DNA from: Myxococcales bacterium UBA5297
Lineage (GTDB): Bacteria; Myxococcota; Myxococcia; Myxococcales; UBA5297
Direction of reading: 5' to 3'
Assembly (NCBI GenBank): GCA_002408385.1
Contig: DHSB01000197.1
Span: 1 to 30,108, forward strand
Length of the DNA: 30,108 nucleotides
Position numbers and translations under genes: made by a program. Within the stretch, counting starts at the first letter, position 1. Each line of letters begins with the position of its first letter. This document shows, in pieces, positions 1 through 10,599 of this stretch. The notes beneath the pieces are model-generated. The model worked only from the letters and a program-made list of their open reading frames with translations. It ran no database searches and was not told the origin of the DNA.

Positions 1-184
1 CCGACGGCTGATCCTCGGCCCTGAAAAATCCCCAGGCGCGTTCCGACGGCCGATCCACCCGGCGATATCGACAGCCGCCGGCAACCCGAAACCGAAAAGC
101 GCTCGAGCCGCCGGCCTGAGCCACTTCGAGATCCGGGGGGCAGGGCTCCCGTTCTTCGTCCGCGCCCCTGCCAGCAAAGGCACA

Positions 185-679
185 CTACGCCTCTGCAGGC
201 GGCGGGCGCAGCATCGCCTTCAACCGGCAGATCGACTCGACCATCGGCGCATCGGCCTGATGTCTGAGCGTCACGCCGGTCCTGGAGAGCACCAGCCCGT
301 AGTCGTCGGAGTCGGGGAACGGCGTGATCCAGAACGGCACGTGCGCGACCCGCCGGCGCAGCGGCTCAAGGAATGCCTCGCTCAGCCCGGGGAAGCTCGC
401 GCCCAGCTTGAGCGCACGAACGAGCACCAACCCCAACCCGTCCTCGACGTCCGGGCGCACGACGACCGCGTCGAAGTCCCGCCGCAGCGCGAAGAGCAGC
501 CCGGCCACGCACGGCACGGTCCCCACCAAGCAGCCCCGCTCCTCGAAGTCGACGCGCATCGAGGCGCGCAGCCCCGCCATCGAGAGCACGTGGCGCGGCT
601 GCGGCTCGCCGAAGAACACCTCCCACGGCAGCTCGTCGGAGCGGTCAATCTCCAGCCGAGCGAGGAGGGACGCGAGCAT
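185..679 (-). CDS. Conserved-looking hypothetical protein, 164 aa
   Basis: I do not recognise this protein. It has no signal peptide, membrane segment or metal-binding cysteine pattern. It looks like a compact soluble alpha/beta protein, with hydrophobic strands such as VAGLLFAL and LGLVLVRAL. Two features argue that it is a real gene: codon third positions are strongly G/C as in its neighbours, and acidic, basic and hydrophobic residues alternate normally. The ATG at 679 is preceded by GAGG, but almost without a spacer, so the true start could be slightly different. It stands alone, 88 bases beyond the hydrolase gene that is also on the minus strand, and could be the last gene of that transcript. 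No function is proposed. Confidence 0.7.
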   Translation of the reverse strand: MLASLLARLEIDRSDELPWEVFFGEPQPRHVLSMAGLRASMRVDFEERGCLVGTVPCVAGLLFALRRDFDAVVVRPDVEDGLGLVLVRALKLGASFPGLSEAFLEPLRRRVAHVPFWITPFPDSDDYGLVLSRTGVTLRHQADAPMVESICRLKAMLRPPPAEA

Positions 680-767
680 CCTCGAATACTACTGGCCAAG
701 CGCTCGCATTGTCAGGTGATGGCCAGGCTGCGGCGCGAGCCTCCCGGTGAACCTGGCTGCCAGAGGC

Positions 768-1901
768 TCAGCGCGCGACGGCGCTCTGCCCGCCGCCCGC
801 CACCTCCAAGCCCTCGGGCGTGTGCGTCTCGAAGAAGCGCAAGATCTCCGGCCAGACCTCGAGCTTGGCCCGGTCGGCCATCACCAGGTCCCCGTGGGCG
901 TAGTCGAACCGAAAGCCGTTCTCCTCACCGGCGATGAAAAACTCCTTGGGTCCGCCGAGCAGCTCGTAGCCCGCCTTCACCGAGGCGACCGGGGCGATCT
1001 TGTCGAGCTTGGCGGCAATGACGAGCACCGGCGCGCGCACGGTGCGCAGGCGCGCGGTGTAGTCGACCTTGCCGTCGGCCGAGGACATGTGGTTCTGCGA
1101 GATCCACAAGTCGAGCTGGGCGATCACGTCGCGCGAGCAGTAGTCGACGCCGGTGGCCATGAAGCGCTTCCAGGTCGTCACGCTGACGTTCTGCGCGTTG
1201 CGGCCCACGCGCTCTATCGGGCCCTCGATCTCGCCGTGCAGCGGCGCGAACACGTGGGCTATCTCCGGCGCCGGCACCGTCGGGCCGAGCGAGGTGCCCA
1301 GCCGCGCGATGGACCGGCCCGACTCGCGCTCGATCTTGCCGACTCCGTGGAAGTGAGCCGAAGCGCCGAGGGTCACCACGGCGTTTACGTCCTCGGGCCG
1401 CTCGGCAACGTAGATGTAGGCGAGGTGGCCGCCCATGCTGTGGCCGACCAGGTCCACCTTGGGCGCTCCGGTCCGCCTGCGGATCGCCTCGATCGCCGCC
1501 GGCATGTCCTGCAGGACGTAGGTGTCGGCGCTATAGCGCAGCGAGCGCCCCGCCTGCGGATCGGGCTGGTCCGAGTAGCGCGTCCCCCTCAGGTTGAGCA
1601 GGTAGGTGTCGCGCCCCCGCGACGCGAGCCAGCGGGCGAGGCTGTGCTCGGCATCGATGTCGAGGATGCGCCCGTTGTTGAAGACCCCGTGGCACAGCAA
1701 GACCGGCAGGCCGCGCGGCCTCTCGGGGCGATAGCGGATAATCCCGAGCCGCCAGCCATCGGCGGTCGTCGCGTCGAAGAGCTCGGCCTCGGGCGGGAGA
1801 GGCTCGCGATAGAGCCGGCCGAGCACGCAGCCCGCTCCCAGCCCGAGCGCCAAGACGGCGAGAGCGGCGCGCAGTCGGCGCGTGGGCCGGGCGCGGCTCA
1901 C
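768..1901 (-). CDS. Lipoprotein alpha/beta hydrolase (serine nucleophile intact), 377 aa
   Basis: Predicted alpha/beta-hydrolase-fold esterase or lipase-like enzyme anchored to a membrane by lipid. The GTG start at 1901 overlaps the stop of the upstream hydrolase gene (GTGA), so the two are probably translationally coupled. Residues 10-25 form a lipoprotein signal with lipobox LGAGC (Cys25). The fold is shown by an oxyanion-type LCHGVFN near residue 70, the nucleophile elbow GHSMGG with Ser155, a late acid strand AAKLDKIAP, and a C-terminal histidine in YAHGDLV. The set Ser-Asp-His is therefore complete. The arrangement resembles lysosomal acid lipase-like and PhaC-like hydrolases, but the substrate cannot be told from sequence. 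Downstream lie 88 bases and then the unknown 164-aa gene. Confidence 0.88.
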   Translation of the reverse strand: MSRARPTRRLRAALAVLALGLGAGCVLGRLYREPLPPEAELFDATTADGWRLGIIRYRPERPRGLPVLLCHGVFNNGRILDIDAEHSLARWLASRGRDTYLLNLRGTRYSDQPDPQAGRSLRYSADTYVLQDMPAAIEAIRRRTGAPKVDLVGHSMGGHLAYIYVAERPEDVNAVVTLGASAHFHGVGKIERESGRSIARLGTSLGPTVPAPEIAHVFAPLHGEIEGPIERVGRNAQNVSVTTWKRFMATGVDYCSRDVIAQLDLWISQNHMSSADGKVDYTARLRTVRAPVLVIAAKLDKIAPVASVKAGYELLGGPKEFFIAGEENGFRFDYAHGDLVMADRAKLEVWPEILRFFETHTPEGLEVAGGGQSAVAR

Positions 1902-2905
1902 CTGCGCTCCTTGACGAAGGCGAGGATGGGCGCCCAGACGTCGCGCGGGGCCTCCGAGCCAAGCAGCATCCCGAGGTGCCCGTACTCGAGACGGGCGCCC
2001 TCGAGCGGATTGAGGACCAGGACCTCGACACGCTCGCGGCCGAGGCTGTCGACCAGCGGCGTGGCAAACTCCGGATGGATCCAGTTGTCGCGCGGCGCGA
2101 TGACCAGCAGGCTGCGGCCCCGATAGCGCGCGATGCTCTCTCGCACGTCCTCGCCGCCGACCACGATGCGCTTCTCGCGCGCGAAGCGGAGCAGATCCTC
2201 GATCAGCGCGCGGGGCAGCGGCGCCAGGAGGGAGAGGCGCATCGCGCGCAGCGGCGCGGCGGCGAGGCCCTCGTCGTTGGCGACCATCACCTCGAACCAC
2301 GAGCGGTCTTCGAACAAGGGGCGCCGCGAGGCGAGCCGCAGATCGAGCATGGACGGCAGGCGCTCGAGTCGGGAGACGAGCTCGGCCATCGGGCGGTTGG
2401 GCAGATCGAGCGTCGCCGCCGCCTGCAGGCCGATGAACCCGGCGACCTGCCTGGAGTGGCGGCTCGCGAGCAGGCCCGCGAGCGTTCCGCCCAGGCCCCA
2501 GCCGCCGACAAAGATGCTCGCGCGCCCGGCGAGCGCGCGGGCGAAGGCGGCCTCGCAGTCGTTCTCGAGCAGCGTCTCGAAGTCGAAGCTCGCCGGCCAG
2601 TCCGAGGCTCCCGCTCCGCGGTACTCGAGCACGAAGACCTCGACGCCGTACCAGGCGAGATAGCGGGCGAGCCCCCGCCGGTCGAAGTCGTAGGCCCGCC
2701 GTGTCGTGCCCACCTCGGGCAGCAGCAGCAGCGCGGGCCGCGGGCCGAGGCCGGGCTCGGGAACGTAGTGGTAGAGCGTCGCCCGGGTGCCGTCCGCGGT
2801 CGGCAGCGGCTCTCGAGAGATGCCCGGCCTCTCGGCGCGCGCGCCGGCCGCGGCCAAGCTCGCCAGGAGGAGCACGCTCAGAGCTGTCGGGGGCAGGGGC
2901 CTCAC
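1898..2905 (-). CDS. Secreted alpha/beta-hydrolase-fold protein lacking the nucleophile, 335 aa
   Basis: The GTG at 2905 is chosen because it gives a clean Sec signal peptide (hydrophobic residues 8-20, cleavage after ARA near residue 24). An upstream in-frame extension to 3136 would bury this signal. The protein resembles the PhaC/lipase branch of alpha/beta hydrolases: LLLLPEVG for the oxyanion strand, FVLEYRGAG, then the elbow. There the expected G-x-S/C-x-G-G reads G-W-G-L-G-G, so residue 137 is Gly (codon GGC at 2495-2497). The downstream acid (APRDNWIHP) and histidine (YGHLGMLLG) are kept. Either this is a non-catalytic homologue or it works by another route. It overlaps the active-looking hydrolase by four bases, which suggests the pair acts together or that one regulates the other. 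This is inference. Confidence 0.85.
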   Translation of the reverse strand: MRPLPPTALSVLLLASLAAAGARAERPGISREPLPTADGTRATLYHYVPEPGLGPRPALLLLPEVGTTRRAYDFDRRGLARYLAWYGVEVFVLEYRGAGASDWPASFDFETLLENDCEAAFARALAGRASIFVGGWGLGGTLAGLLASRHSRQVAGFIGLQAAATLDLPNRPMAELVSRLERLPSMLDLRLASRRPLFEDRSWFEVMVANDEGLAAAPLRAMRLSLLAPLPRALIEDLLRFAREKRIVVGGEDVRESIARYRGRSLLVIAPRDNWIHPEFATPLVDSLGRERVEVLVLNPLEGARLEYGHLGMLLGSEAPRDVWAPILAFVKERR

Positions 2906-3136
2906 GGGCGCAATCTTCGACGGAAAGATCGGCGAAGTCGATCTTGCGACCAGCGCCTCCCCGCGGCGGCATTGGGGGCGCGCCCCGCCTTCGGAAACCG
3001 GCTGGCGCGCGGGGGCGAGAGCGTGTCTGGCGAGGCCGACGGCGCTCTCGAGCCCGCGGCGCGCGCAACGCTCCCTCGCGCGCCGCCTTGGCCCCGGGGC
3101 CAAGGCCGAATGGCCCCCGAAGTCGCGGGCCCGCAA

Positions 3137-3170
3137 AGCGAAAGGGCAGCCCGAAGGCTGCCCGTTCGCT
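3137..3170 (-). terminator. Hairpin terminator after secA (UUCG loop)
   Basis: An 8-bp GC stem (3144-3151 with 3156-3163) closes a four-base loop that reads TTCG on the minus strand, a very stable tetraloop. After one mismatch the stem extends by six more pairs (3137-3142 with 3165-3170). It begins 24 bases past the secA stop. The T-tract is weak (TTTCGCTTT), so termination may be imperfect. Confidence 0.6.
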
Positions 3171-3193
3171 TCCGCGCGCAGGTGGGGGCGGCT

Positions 3194-6052
<2,859 letters not shown>

Positions 6053-6432
6053 GTGCCTGCCTGTCTGGGTAGAAAGCCCCGCGCTCCGCTGCCGGGCGCA
6101 CGGCGGCGCGCCCGCTGTTCCTCTCGACGTTGCGGACGCCTGGCCGAGAGCACTTGACGGATGTCGACGGGGTTGACCTCCGAAAGAGGGCTCGGAAATG
6201 TAACACCCCAGTCCCCCCCTATCTACTCCAAACCCGCCGCGCAGCCACCAGCGAAAGGTGGCGGTCCGACTGACCCAACACCGCGAAGAGACGGGAGGAT
6301 TCCGCAAGCGAAGGCCCAGGGTCACCGGCGGGGGGCGGGCCGTGCGCAGCAGGCCCACAAACCGATGCGCCCCCGCCGGAGGACCGGAAGGGGCGACAAG
6401 AGGCTGCTCGGACCGGCGCGGGCGGCCGACGG
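6053..6432. other. 380-base non-coding gap upstream of secA
   Basis: I see no gene here. The segment separates the end of the M23 peptidase gene from the secA start, both on the minus strand, so it should hold the secA promoter and a long leader. No convincing minus-strand -35/-10 pair stands out. On the plus strand two TTGAC boxes lie close together (about 6153 and 6171), but no plus-strand gene follows them. A run of seven C occurs near 6213-6219. Confidence 0.5.
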
Positions 6433-7344
6433 CTACTCGAGGATGAACTTGCGGGGGTTCTCGGGGACGCCGTTGACCCGGACCTCGTAGTGGAGGTGGG
6501 GGCCGGTCGAGCGCCCGGTGTTGCCGAGCAGGCCGACCTGGTCGCCTCGCTTGACCCGGTCGCCGACCTTGACCTCGATGTCGGCCATGTGGGCGAAGCG
6601 CGTCTTGACCCCGTAGCCGTGGTCGAGCACAAGCACCTTGCCGTACCCGCCCTCGACCCCGGCGAAGATGACCAAGCCGTCGGAGGGCGAGACAATCGGG
6701 GTGCTGTGTGCGGCGGCGATGTCGAGCCCCTTGTGCATGATGCGCTCGGCGGTAAACGGGTCGAGCCGGTGGCCAAAGTCGCTGGTGACCCAGCCGCGCA
6801 CGGGCCAGACCGAGGGGGTCGAGGCGAGAAGCGACTTCTGGTCCTCGAAGTAGGCTTGAAGCTCCTGCAGGCTCGCCTCCTGGCGGGCCGCCTCGGCCGA
6901 GAGGGCGTCGAGCTTGCTGCGCAGCGCGGCCGGGTCTTCGGGCTCGCCAAGCATCACCCGGGCCGAGGGGCTGTCGCGATCGTCCGCGTCGACCATGCCG
7001 ACCGGGCCGATGGCCAAGTGGCGCTCGGGGTCGGAGAGCAGGGTGATCGCGCGCAGGCGCTGGTCGAAGCGCTCGACCCGGTCGAGCGTGCTGCCGATGT
7101 GGGCGATGCGCTCGCGGATGCGCTTCAGATCGCTGCGGAGCTGGACGTTCTCGTCACGCAGGATCTTGTTCTCGGTAATCTCCCCGACGACCTGGAAGTA
7201 GTGGACCGTCGCCGCGATGGCTCCCAGCAGCAGCACTGCGAACACCACCGCCGAACGGGTAAGGATCCAGAGCGGGACGCGCAGCTTGCGCGTCTTGGGA
7301 GAGTCATCGGGAACGATGAGGACGGTGTAGTACTTTTTGCTCAA
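6433..7344 (-). CDS. Membrane-anchored M23 (LytM-type) metallopeptidase, 303 aa
   Basis: Predicted cell-wall endopeptidase or amidase activator of the M23 family. A cytoplasmic N-terminus is followed by one membrane segment (about residues 29-49), a coiled-coil stalk (about 55-100 and 138-172), and a C-terminal LytM domain (about 180-300). All four zinc ligands of an active enzyme are present: HKGLD (His204, Asp208) and HLH (His283, His285). It begins with TTG at 7344, the only sensible start, preceded by GAGG about ten bases upstream. The nearby ATG at 7365 is out of frame and soon stops. M23 proteins with this anchor-coil-LytM layout act at the septum or lateral wall. It sits upstream of secA but 380 bases away, so cotranscription is uncertain. 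Confidence 0.93.
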   Translation of the reverse strand: MSKKYYTVLIVPDDSPKTRKLRVPLWILTRSAVVFAVLLLGAIAATVHYFQVVGEITENKILRDENVQLRSDLKRIRERIAHIGSTLDRVERFDQRLRAITLLSDPERHLAIGPVGMVDADDRDSPSARVMLGEPEDPAALRSKLDALSAEAARQEASLQELQAYFEDQKSLLASTPSVWPVRGWVTSDFGHRLDPFTAERIMHKGLDIAAAHSTPIVSPSDGLVIFAGVEGGYGKVLVLDHGYGVKTRFAHMADIEVKVGDRVKRGDQVGLLGNTGRSTGPHLHYEVRVNGVPENPRKFILE

Positions 7345-7652
7345 GTCTCGACCTCAGTCATTCGTGAACGACCTGCAGGCGGCCGTCCCCCGGGATGTCC
7401 ACAGTAGAACAGCGGGCAGGCAGGCTGTCGAAATCGCGTACCATTCCTCTGTCCCGAGGGTCAAGGCCTATCGCCTGGACGACACTCGAGCGAGCGCCTG
7501 CGTCCCTGCGCGGCGAAAGCGGTCCGAAGAGGTGCTCCGCCGCCGTTGCGATCGTTGCGATTTCAGCAAGGTCGCCCCCGTTTCCTTGCCGGAGGAGCGA
7601 CACGCCTGTCGCCTCCTCGCCTGCCAAGCCTCTAACCGAAACGTTGACAGCC
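7345..7652. other. Non-coding region upstream of the M23 gene
   Basis: I see no gene I would support. A 98-codon open frame on the minus strand (7654-7358) ends 13 bases before the M23 start. Its codon third positions are much less G/C-biased than the neighbours and it has no recognisable domain. The region probably carries the M23 promoter and leader. Confidence 0.45.
7435..7464 (-). promoter_or_regulatory. Possible promoter of the M23 peptidase gene
   Basis: On the minus strand TTGACC (7464-7459) is followed after 18 bases by TACGCG (7440-7435). The -35 box is good and the -10 box is poor. The leader to the TTG start would be about 85 bases. Weak support. Confidence 0.25.
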
Positions 7653-8135
7653 ATGAGCCCGTCCGCAACCTTGGCGACAATAAGGACGCTACTGATGGGG
7701 GAGCGCGCGGTGTGGCCGCCCGCCGAGGCAGCCGAGCTGCCCTGGCTTGCTCGCAGGGAGCCTGAGCCTCTGCCTGCGACAAGGCTCTCGAGGCAGCGCT
7801 CGGCAACCTCGTCGGCCTTCGCTCGTTGGAGCAGCTCCTTGGCACAGGCACGGCGTCCTCGTTCTGCCCGACGCGACCCGACCGCTCCCCCAGAGCCTGA
7901 CCGAGCAACTAATCGATCATATAGACGCGCCCCTGGTCGGCGTGCGCATAGCCAACCAGCCCCATTGACGCTCGCAGCGCAGCCTGATCGGCCGCCACCT
8001 CAAGAAGCTGCCATCCAAGCTCTCGGCATGCGGCCCAGGGAACGCCTGAGCGCGGCCCTCGACTCGTGCTCGCTGCAGAACGCGGCGGTCATGCCCTTCG
8101 GCGCGCGGCTCATGCCGGACATCGACGCCGCGTCT
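7653..8135 (+). pseudogene. Decayed lactate-racemase-like (LarA/DUF2088) gene
   Basis: Pieces of one protein seem to be spread over all three plus-strand frames. From 7653 (or the ATG at 7695, preceded by AAGGA) one frame gives a leader ending REPEPLP. At about 7778 a second frame gives DKALEAALGN and LEQLLGTG. At about 7850 a third frame gives VLVLPDATRPLPQ and runs to a stop at 7968. In the LarA family the N-terminal domain has just this order: an ALE..LG segment, then a strand ending D-A/I-T-R-P-x-P. From about 8043 to 8130 the first frame gives RLSAALDS and AVMPFGARLMPD, which could be the family's C-terminal strand. The central few hundred residues are missing. At least two frameshifts and a large deletion are inferred. 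The assignment rests on a short motif. Confidence 0.45.
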
Positions 8136-8174
8136 CGCCGCTCGGGCTCCGAAGGACGGCGTGCCAGGCCTCGT

Positions 8175-8204
8175 TTGACCGGTCCGAGAAGCGGCCCCTA
8201 GAAT
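8175..8204 (+). promoter_or_regulatory. Sigma70-type promoter for the CNB-domain gene
   Basis: TTGACC (8175-8180), an 18-base spacer and TAGAAT (8199-8204). Both boxes are five of six matches to the housekeeping consensus. Transcription would start near 8211, leaving a leader of about 38 bases with a strong AGGAGGA ribosome-binding site at 8238-8244. Confidence 0.65.
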
Positions 8205-8248
8205 CGGGCCTTCTTTCGCCGCAGCCAGCGCATGAACAGGAGGAACCG

Positions 8249-8755
8249 ATGGCGGAGGACCACGGCACACCCATCGTCAAGCTCGAGCTTAAGCGTGTCG
8301 ACCTGCAGGAGTGGGTGAAGATAGACGAGATGCTGGGGCTCGCGCCGCTCTTCGCGGCGATGGGACCGGCTTCGACTTCCCTTCTTCTGTCGAAGGCGAG
8401 CACCCGCCGCTTCCAGCCGGACGAACCGGTTTTTCAAGAGGGCACGCCTGGAAACAGCCTCTTTATGATCCTGCGGGGCGAGGTGACGCTCGGACGAGGA
8501 AAGGGCGACAAAGCGGTCGAGATCTGCACCGCGCGCAAGAGCGATTTCTTTGGCGAGGGCGAGGTGCTCGGCCCCGAGGTCAACCGCAGCTACAGCGCGA
8601 CCGCGGTCGGGCAGGCCGACCTCGCCGAGTTCGGCTACGCCGACATCTACGCGATGTGCAAGAAGCACTTCCAGGTCTACGGCCTGCTGCGCGAGACGCG
8701 TGACGCGCGCGCCAAGACCAACGACGACCTCAACGACTTTCTCGACCGCTGGTAA
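8249..8755 (+). CDS. Cyclic nucleotide-binding-domain protein, 168 aa
   Basis: A single cNMP-binding beta-barrel domain of the Crp/PKA type (about residues 30-140) without a DNA-binding helix-turn-helix. Seen in order: a loop LAPLFAAMG typical of the domain entry, FQPDEPVFQEGTPGNSLFMI, LRGEV, then the phosphate-binding cassette region FGEGEVL followed by NRSYSATA. The short C-terminal tail is charged (DARAKTNDDLNDF). It is probably a stand-alone sensor or adaptor rather than a transcription factor; whether it binds cAMP, cGMP or anything is unknown. The ATG at 8249 follows a near-ideal AGGAGGA five bases away. An overlapping ATG at 8232 is out of frame. It probably forms a two-gene operon with the zinc-ribbon gene 18 bases downstream. 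Confidence 0.92.
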   Translation: MAEDHGTPIVKLELKRVDLQEWVKIDEMLGLAPLFAAMGPASTSLLLSKASTRRFQPDEPVFQEGTPGNSLFMILRGEVTLGRGKGDKAVEICTARKSDFFGEGEVLGPEVNRSYSATAVGQADLAEFGYADIYAMCKKHFQVYGLLRETRDARAKTNDDLNDFLDRW

Positions 8756-8773
8756 TCGCGGCGGAGCGCAAGT

Positions 8774-8980
8774 ATGCCTCTCGATCAGTACAGCCAGGAC
8801 GACGACGGTTTCTCGGGCGACACCAAGCGCCGCAAGGACTTCGACTGCCCCGAGTGCAACGCAAACAATCCGTATGACGAGGGTTTTGCTCCCGGCGACG
8901 AGGTCCGCTGCTTCTACTGCGGAATGGAGTTCAAGGTCGAGCTCAGCGCCGAGGGGCGCTGGAGGTTCCGCGAGATCTAG
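8774..8980 (+). CDS. Small zinc-ribbon protein, 68 aa
   Basis: A 68-aa acidic protein with two CxxC knuckles, CPEC (Cys25, Cys28) and CFYC (Cys46, Cys49), separated by 17 residues: a standard zinc-ribbon spacing. After the second knuckle comes GMEFKVELSAEGRWRFREI, a short beta hairpin as in rubredoxin-like ribbons. No enzymatic domain is present. It starts 18 bases after the cyclic-nucleotide-binding gene with GGAG at 8762-8765, so the two are almost certainly cotranscribed. Such ribbons often mediate protein or nucleic-acid contacts; the partner may be the upstream protein, but that is a guess from position only. Confidence 0.85.
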   Translation: MPLDQYSQDDDGFSGDTKRRKDFDCPECNANNPYDEGFAPGDEVRCFYCGMEFKVELSAEGRWRFREI

Positions 8981-8982
8981 GT

Positions 8983-9113
8983 GACGGTCGAGAGTCGACA
9001 GGCTGGGCGTCGCCCGGAACCGAAGCTATCGGTCGGAGGGTGGGAGGGCGCAAGGGCAATGCGCCCGTCCGGAAATTGAGCACCCGCTCCGCCGACACGA
9101 AGGTCGACCCTCG
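8983..9113. repeat. Intergenic repeat element, copy 1
   Basis: Shares three ordered blocks with 17157-17301: a 19-base identical block (8983-9001), a hairpin with arms GGGCGCA/TGCGCCC (9046-9066), and a near-identical 24-base block (9091-9114). The blocks between are diverged. It lies between the convergent zinc-ribbon and yggS genes. The hairpin may serve as a two-way terminator. Confidence 0.7.
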
Positions 9114-9187
9114 GGAATTGACCCAAGCGATCGGTCGCAGGATTGGGCCGCGGCCGGCACCCGGTGGCGCGGGCCCCTTCTTGCGGG

Positions 9188-9889
9188 CTATCCGCCCAAA
9201 CTGCGCCCAGGACCGCCTACTCGGTGCGACCTTGGCCCGAAGATCGCCGTGCCGACTCGCACGAGGGTCGCGCCCTCCTCTATCGCTACCTCGTAGTCCG
9301 TGCTCATTCCCATCGAGAGCACCGTCAGGCCCAGCTTTTCGGCAAGCTCGCGCAGGCGGACGAAGTACGGCCTCGAGTGCTCCGGGTCATCGCTAAACGG
9401 CGGGATGCACATCAGCCCGTCGAGCCGAAGCCCGCCCATGGCGCGCACCTGCCCGACGAAAGACTCCACCTCGCCCTCGGGCACCCCGCCCTTCTGCTCC
9501 TCGCCGAGGTTCACCTCCACCAACACCGGGAGGAGGCGGCCGACGGCGGCGGCCCGCTTGTCGAGCTCGCGGGCAAGGCCGAGATCGTCGAGCGACTCCA
9601 TCATCGAGGCGAGCGGGGCGACATACTTCGCCTTGTTCCGCTGGAGCCGCCCGATGAAGTGGAGCTGCAGGTCGGGCAGGTCGGCGAGGAGGTTGGCCTT
9701 GTCGCGCAGCTCCTGGGCGTAGTTCTCGCCGAAGAGCCGCTGGCCCGCCTCGTAGGCCTCGCGCACCGCTTCGGCCGGCTGCGTCTTGGAGACGGCGACC
9801 AGCCGGACGGCCCCAGGTGCGCGGCCAGCCCGCGCGGCGGCGGTCTCTATCCGCTCACGCACCTTCTGGAGATTCTCGCGAATGCTCAC
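9188..9889 (-). CDS. yggS: PLP homeostasis protein YggS/PROSC family, 233 aa
   Basis: A pyridoxal-5'-phosphate-binding protein of the alanine-racemase-like TIM-barrel fold. It keeps free PLP low and affects amino-acid and B6 balance; no catalytic reaction is firmly known. The PLP lysine is Lys35 in VAVSKTQ. Other family marks are [22 protein letters not shown] and the C-terminal [11 protein letters not shown] with RVGTAIFG that holds the phosphate. The GTG at 9889 overlaps the maf stop (GTGA), so translation is coupled to maf. The C-terminal tail after FGPR is ordinary. In many bacteria yggS precedes yggT or proC or lies near division genes; here it follows maf. Confidence 0.95.
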   Translation of the reverse strand: MSIRENLQKVRERIETAAARAGRAPGAVRLVAVSKTQPAEAVREAYEAGQRLFGENYAQELRDKANLLADLPDLQLHFIGRLQRNKAKYVAPLASMMESLDDLGLARELDKRAAAVGRLLPVLVEVNLGEEQKGGVPEGEVESFVGQVRAMGGLRLDGLMCIPPFSDDPEHSRPYFVRLRELAEKLGLTVLSMGMSTDYEVAIEEGATLVRVGTAIFGPRSHRVGGPGRSLGG

Positions 9890-10482
9890 TGTTCGGCCTC
9901 CCACGGCAGCAGCAGCCCCGCCTTGGAGACGAGCACCAGCGTCTCGGCCAGCGGCAGCCCGACGACGTTGGAGAAGCTGCCCTCGATGGACTCGACGAGC
10001 ATTCCGCCCCGCTCCTGGATGGCATAGCCGCCAGCCTTGTCGGACGGCTCGCCGGTGGCCACGTACCAGCGCGCCTGTGCTTCGGAGACCGGCGCGAAGC
10101 GCACGCGGGTGGCGACCGCGGCCTCGTGCTGCCCGCCGGGGCCGAGCGCGCAGACGCCGGTGATGACCTGGTGCTCCTCGCCCGAGAGCGACCGCAGCAT
10201 CCTCAGTGCGTCCTCGGCGCCGCGGGGCTTGCCGAACAGATGCCGCCCGAGGACAACCGCGGTGTCCGCGGCGAGCACGACCCTCCCCGGATGCCGTGGC
10301 GAGACTGCGTGCGCCTTCTTGCGCGCCACGCGCAGGACGAAGTCGCGCGCCGTCTCGCCAGGCAGGTCGCCTTCGTCGACGCGAGGCGCGTCGACGACCA
10401 ACACAAGGCCCGCCTGCGCGAGCAGCAACTTGCGACGCGGCGAGCTGGAGGCGAGCACGAGGGTGTTCTTCGAGCGGTTCAT
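9886..10482 (-). CDS. maf: Maf-family nucleoside triphosphate pyrophosphatase, 198 aa
   Basis: Maf proteins hydrolyse non-canonical or pyrimidine nucleoside triphosphates to monophosphates (dTTP/UTP or m7GTP types) and are linked to septum control. Family marks: [12 protein letters not shown] at residues 10-21, RVARKKA, the catalytic-base region [11 protein letters not shown] (Asp73), GKPRG, and [12 protein letters not shown] near 145-156. The motif DKAGGYAIQ is that of the YhdE (dTTP/UTP) branch, whereas YceF-type proteins differ there; this is family knowledge, not proof. The ATG at 10482 gives the standard N-terminus; an in-frame extension to 10587 would add low-complexity sequence. Its last four bases overlap yggS. 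A strong hairpin separates it from ppiD upstream. Confidence 0.95.
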   Translation of the reverse strand: MNRSKNTLVLASSSPRRKLLLAQAGLVLVVDAPRVDEGDLPGETARDFVLRVARKKAHAVSPRHPGRVVLAADTAVVLGRHLFGKPRGAEDALRMLRSLSGEEHQVITGVCALGPGGQHEAAVATRVRFAPVSEAQARWYVATGEPSDKAGGYAIQERGGMLVESIEGSFSNVVGLPLAETLVLVSKAGLLLPWEAEQ

Positions 10483-10524
10483 GGGCGGGCGTGTAGCGCG
10501 CCGTGGGGGCGGCGCGCAAGCGAA

Positions 10525-10552
10525 GAGGGCGCCGGCATGCGCCGGCGCCCTC
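10525..10552 (-). terminator. Perfect 12-bp hairpin between ppiD and maf
   Basis: A perfect 12-bp stem (10525-10536 with 10541-10552) closes an ATGC loop, 47 bases past the ppiD stop. On the minus strand it is followed by TTCGCTTGCGC, close to the bases after the secA hairpin. It probably ends or attenuates ppiD transcription. If so, maf would need a promoter in the short gap before 10482. Confidence 0.6.
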
Positions 10553-10599
10553 GGGTGCTTCATGGCAAGCCCCTCGAGGGCCCGCATCGAGACGCGACT

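Noticed and set aside
1..184. Near-duplicate CCGACGG-type segments in the first 60 bases
   Set aside because: Only about 13 bases each with mismatches; too short to call a repeat, and no gene is visible here.
6153..6176. Two plus-strand TTGAC boxes in the secA upstream gap
   Set aside because: No credible -10 box at proper spacing and no plus-strand gene downstream.
7358..7654. Open frame of 98 codons on the minus strand ending 13 bases before the M23 start
   Set aside because: Weak third-position G/C bias compared with real genes nearby, no recognisable domain and no clear ribosome-binding site; probably promoter and leader DNA.
7395..8201. 268-codon plus-strand open frame through the M23-CNB gap
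   Set aside because: Not a single real gene: only parts of it look coding and these alternate with the other two frames, which fits a frameshifted remnant better.
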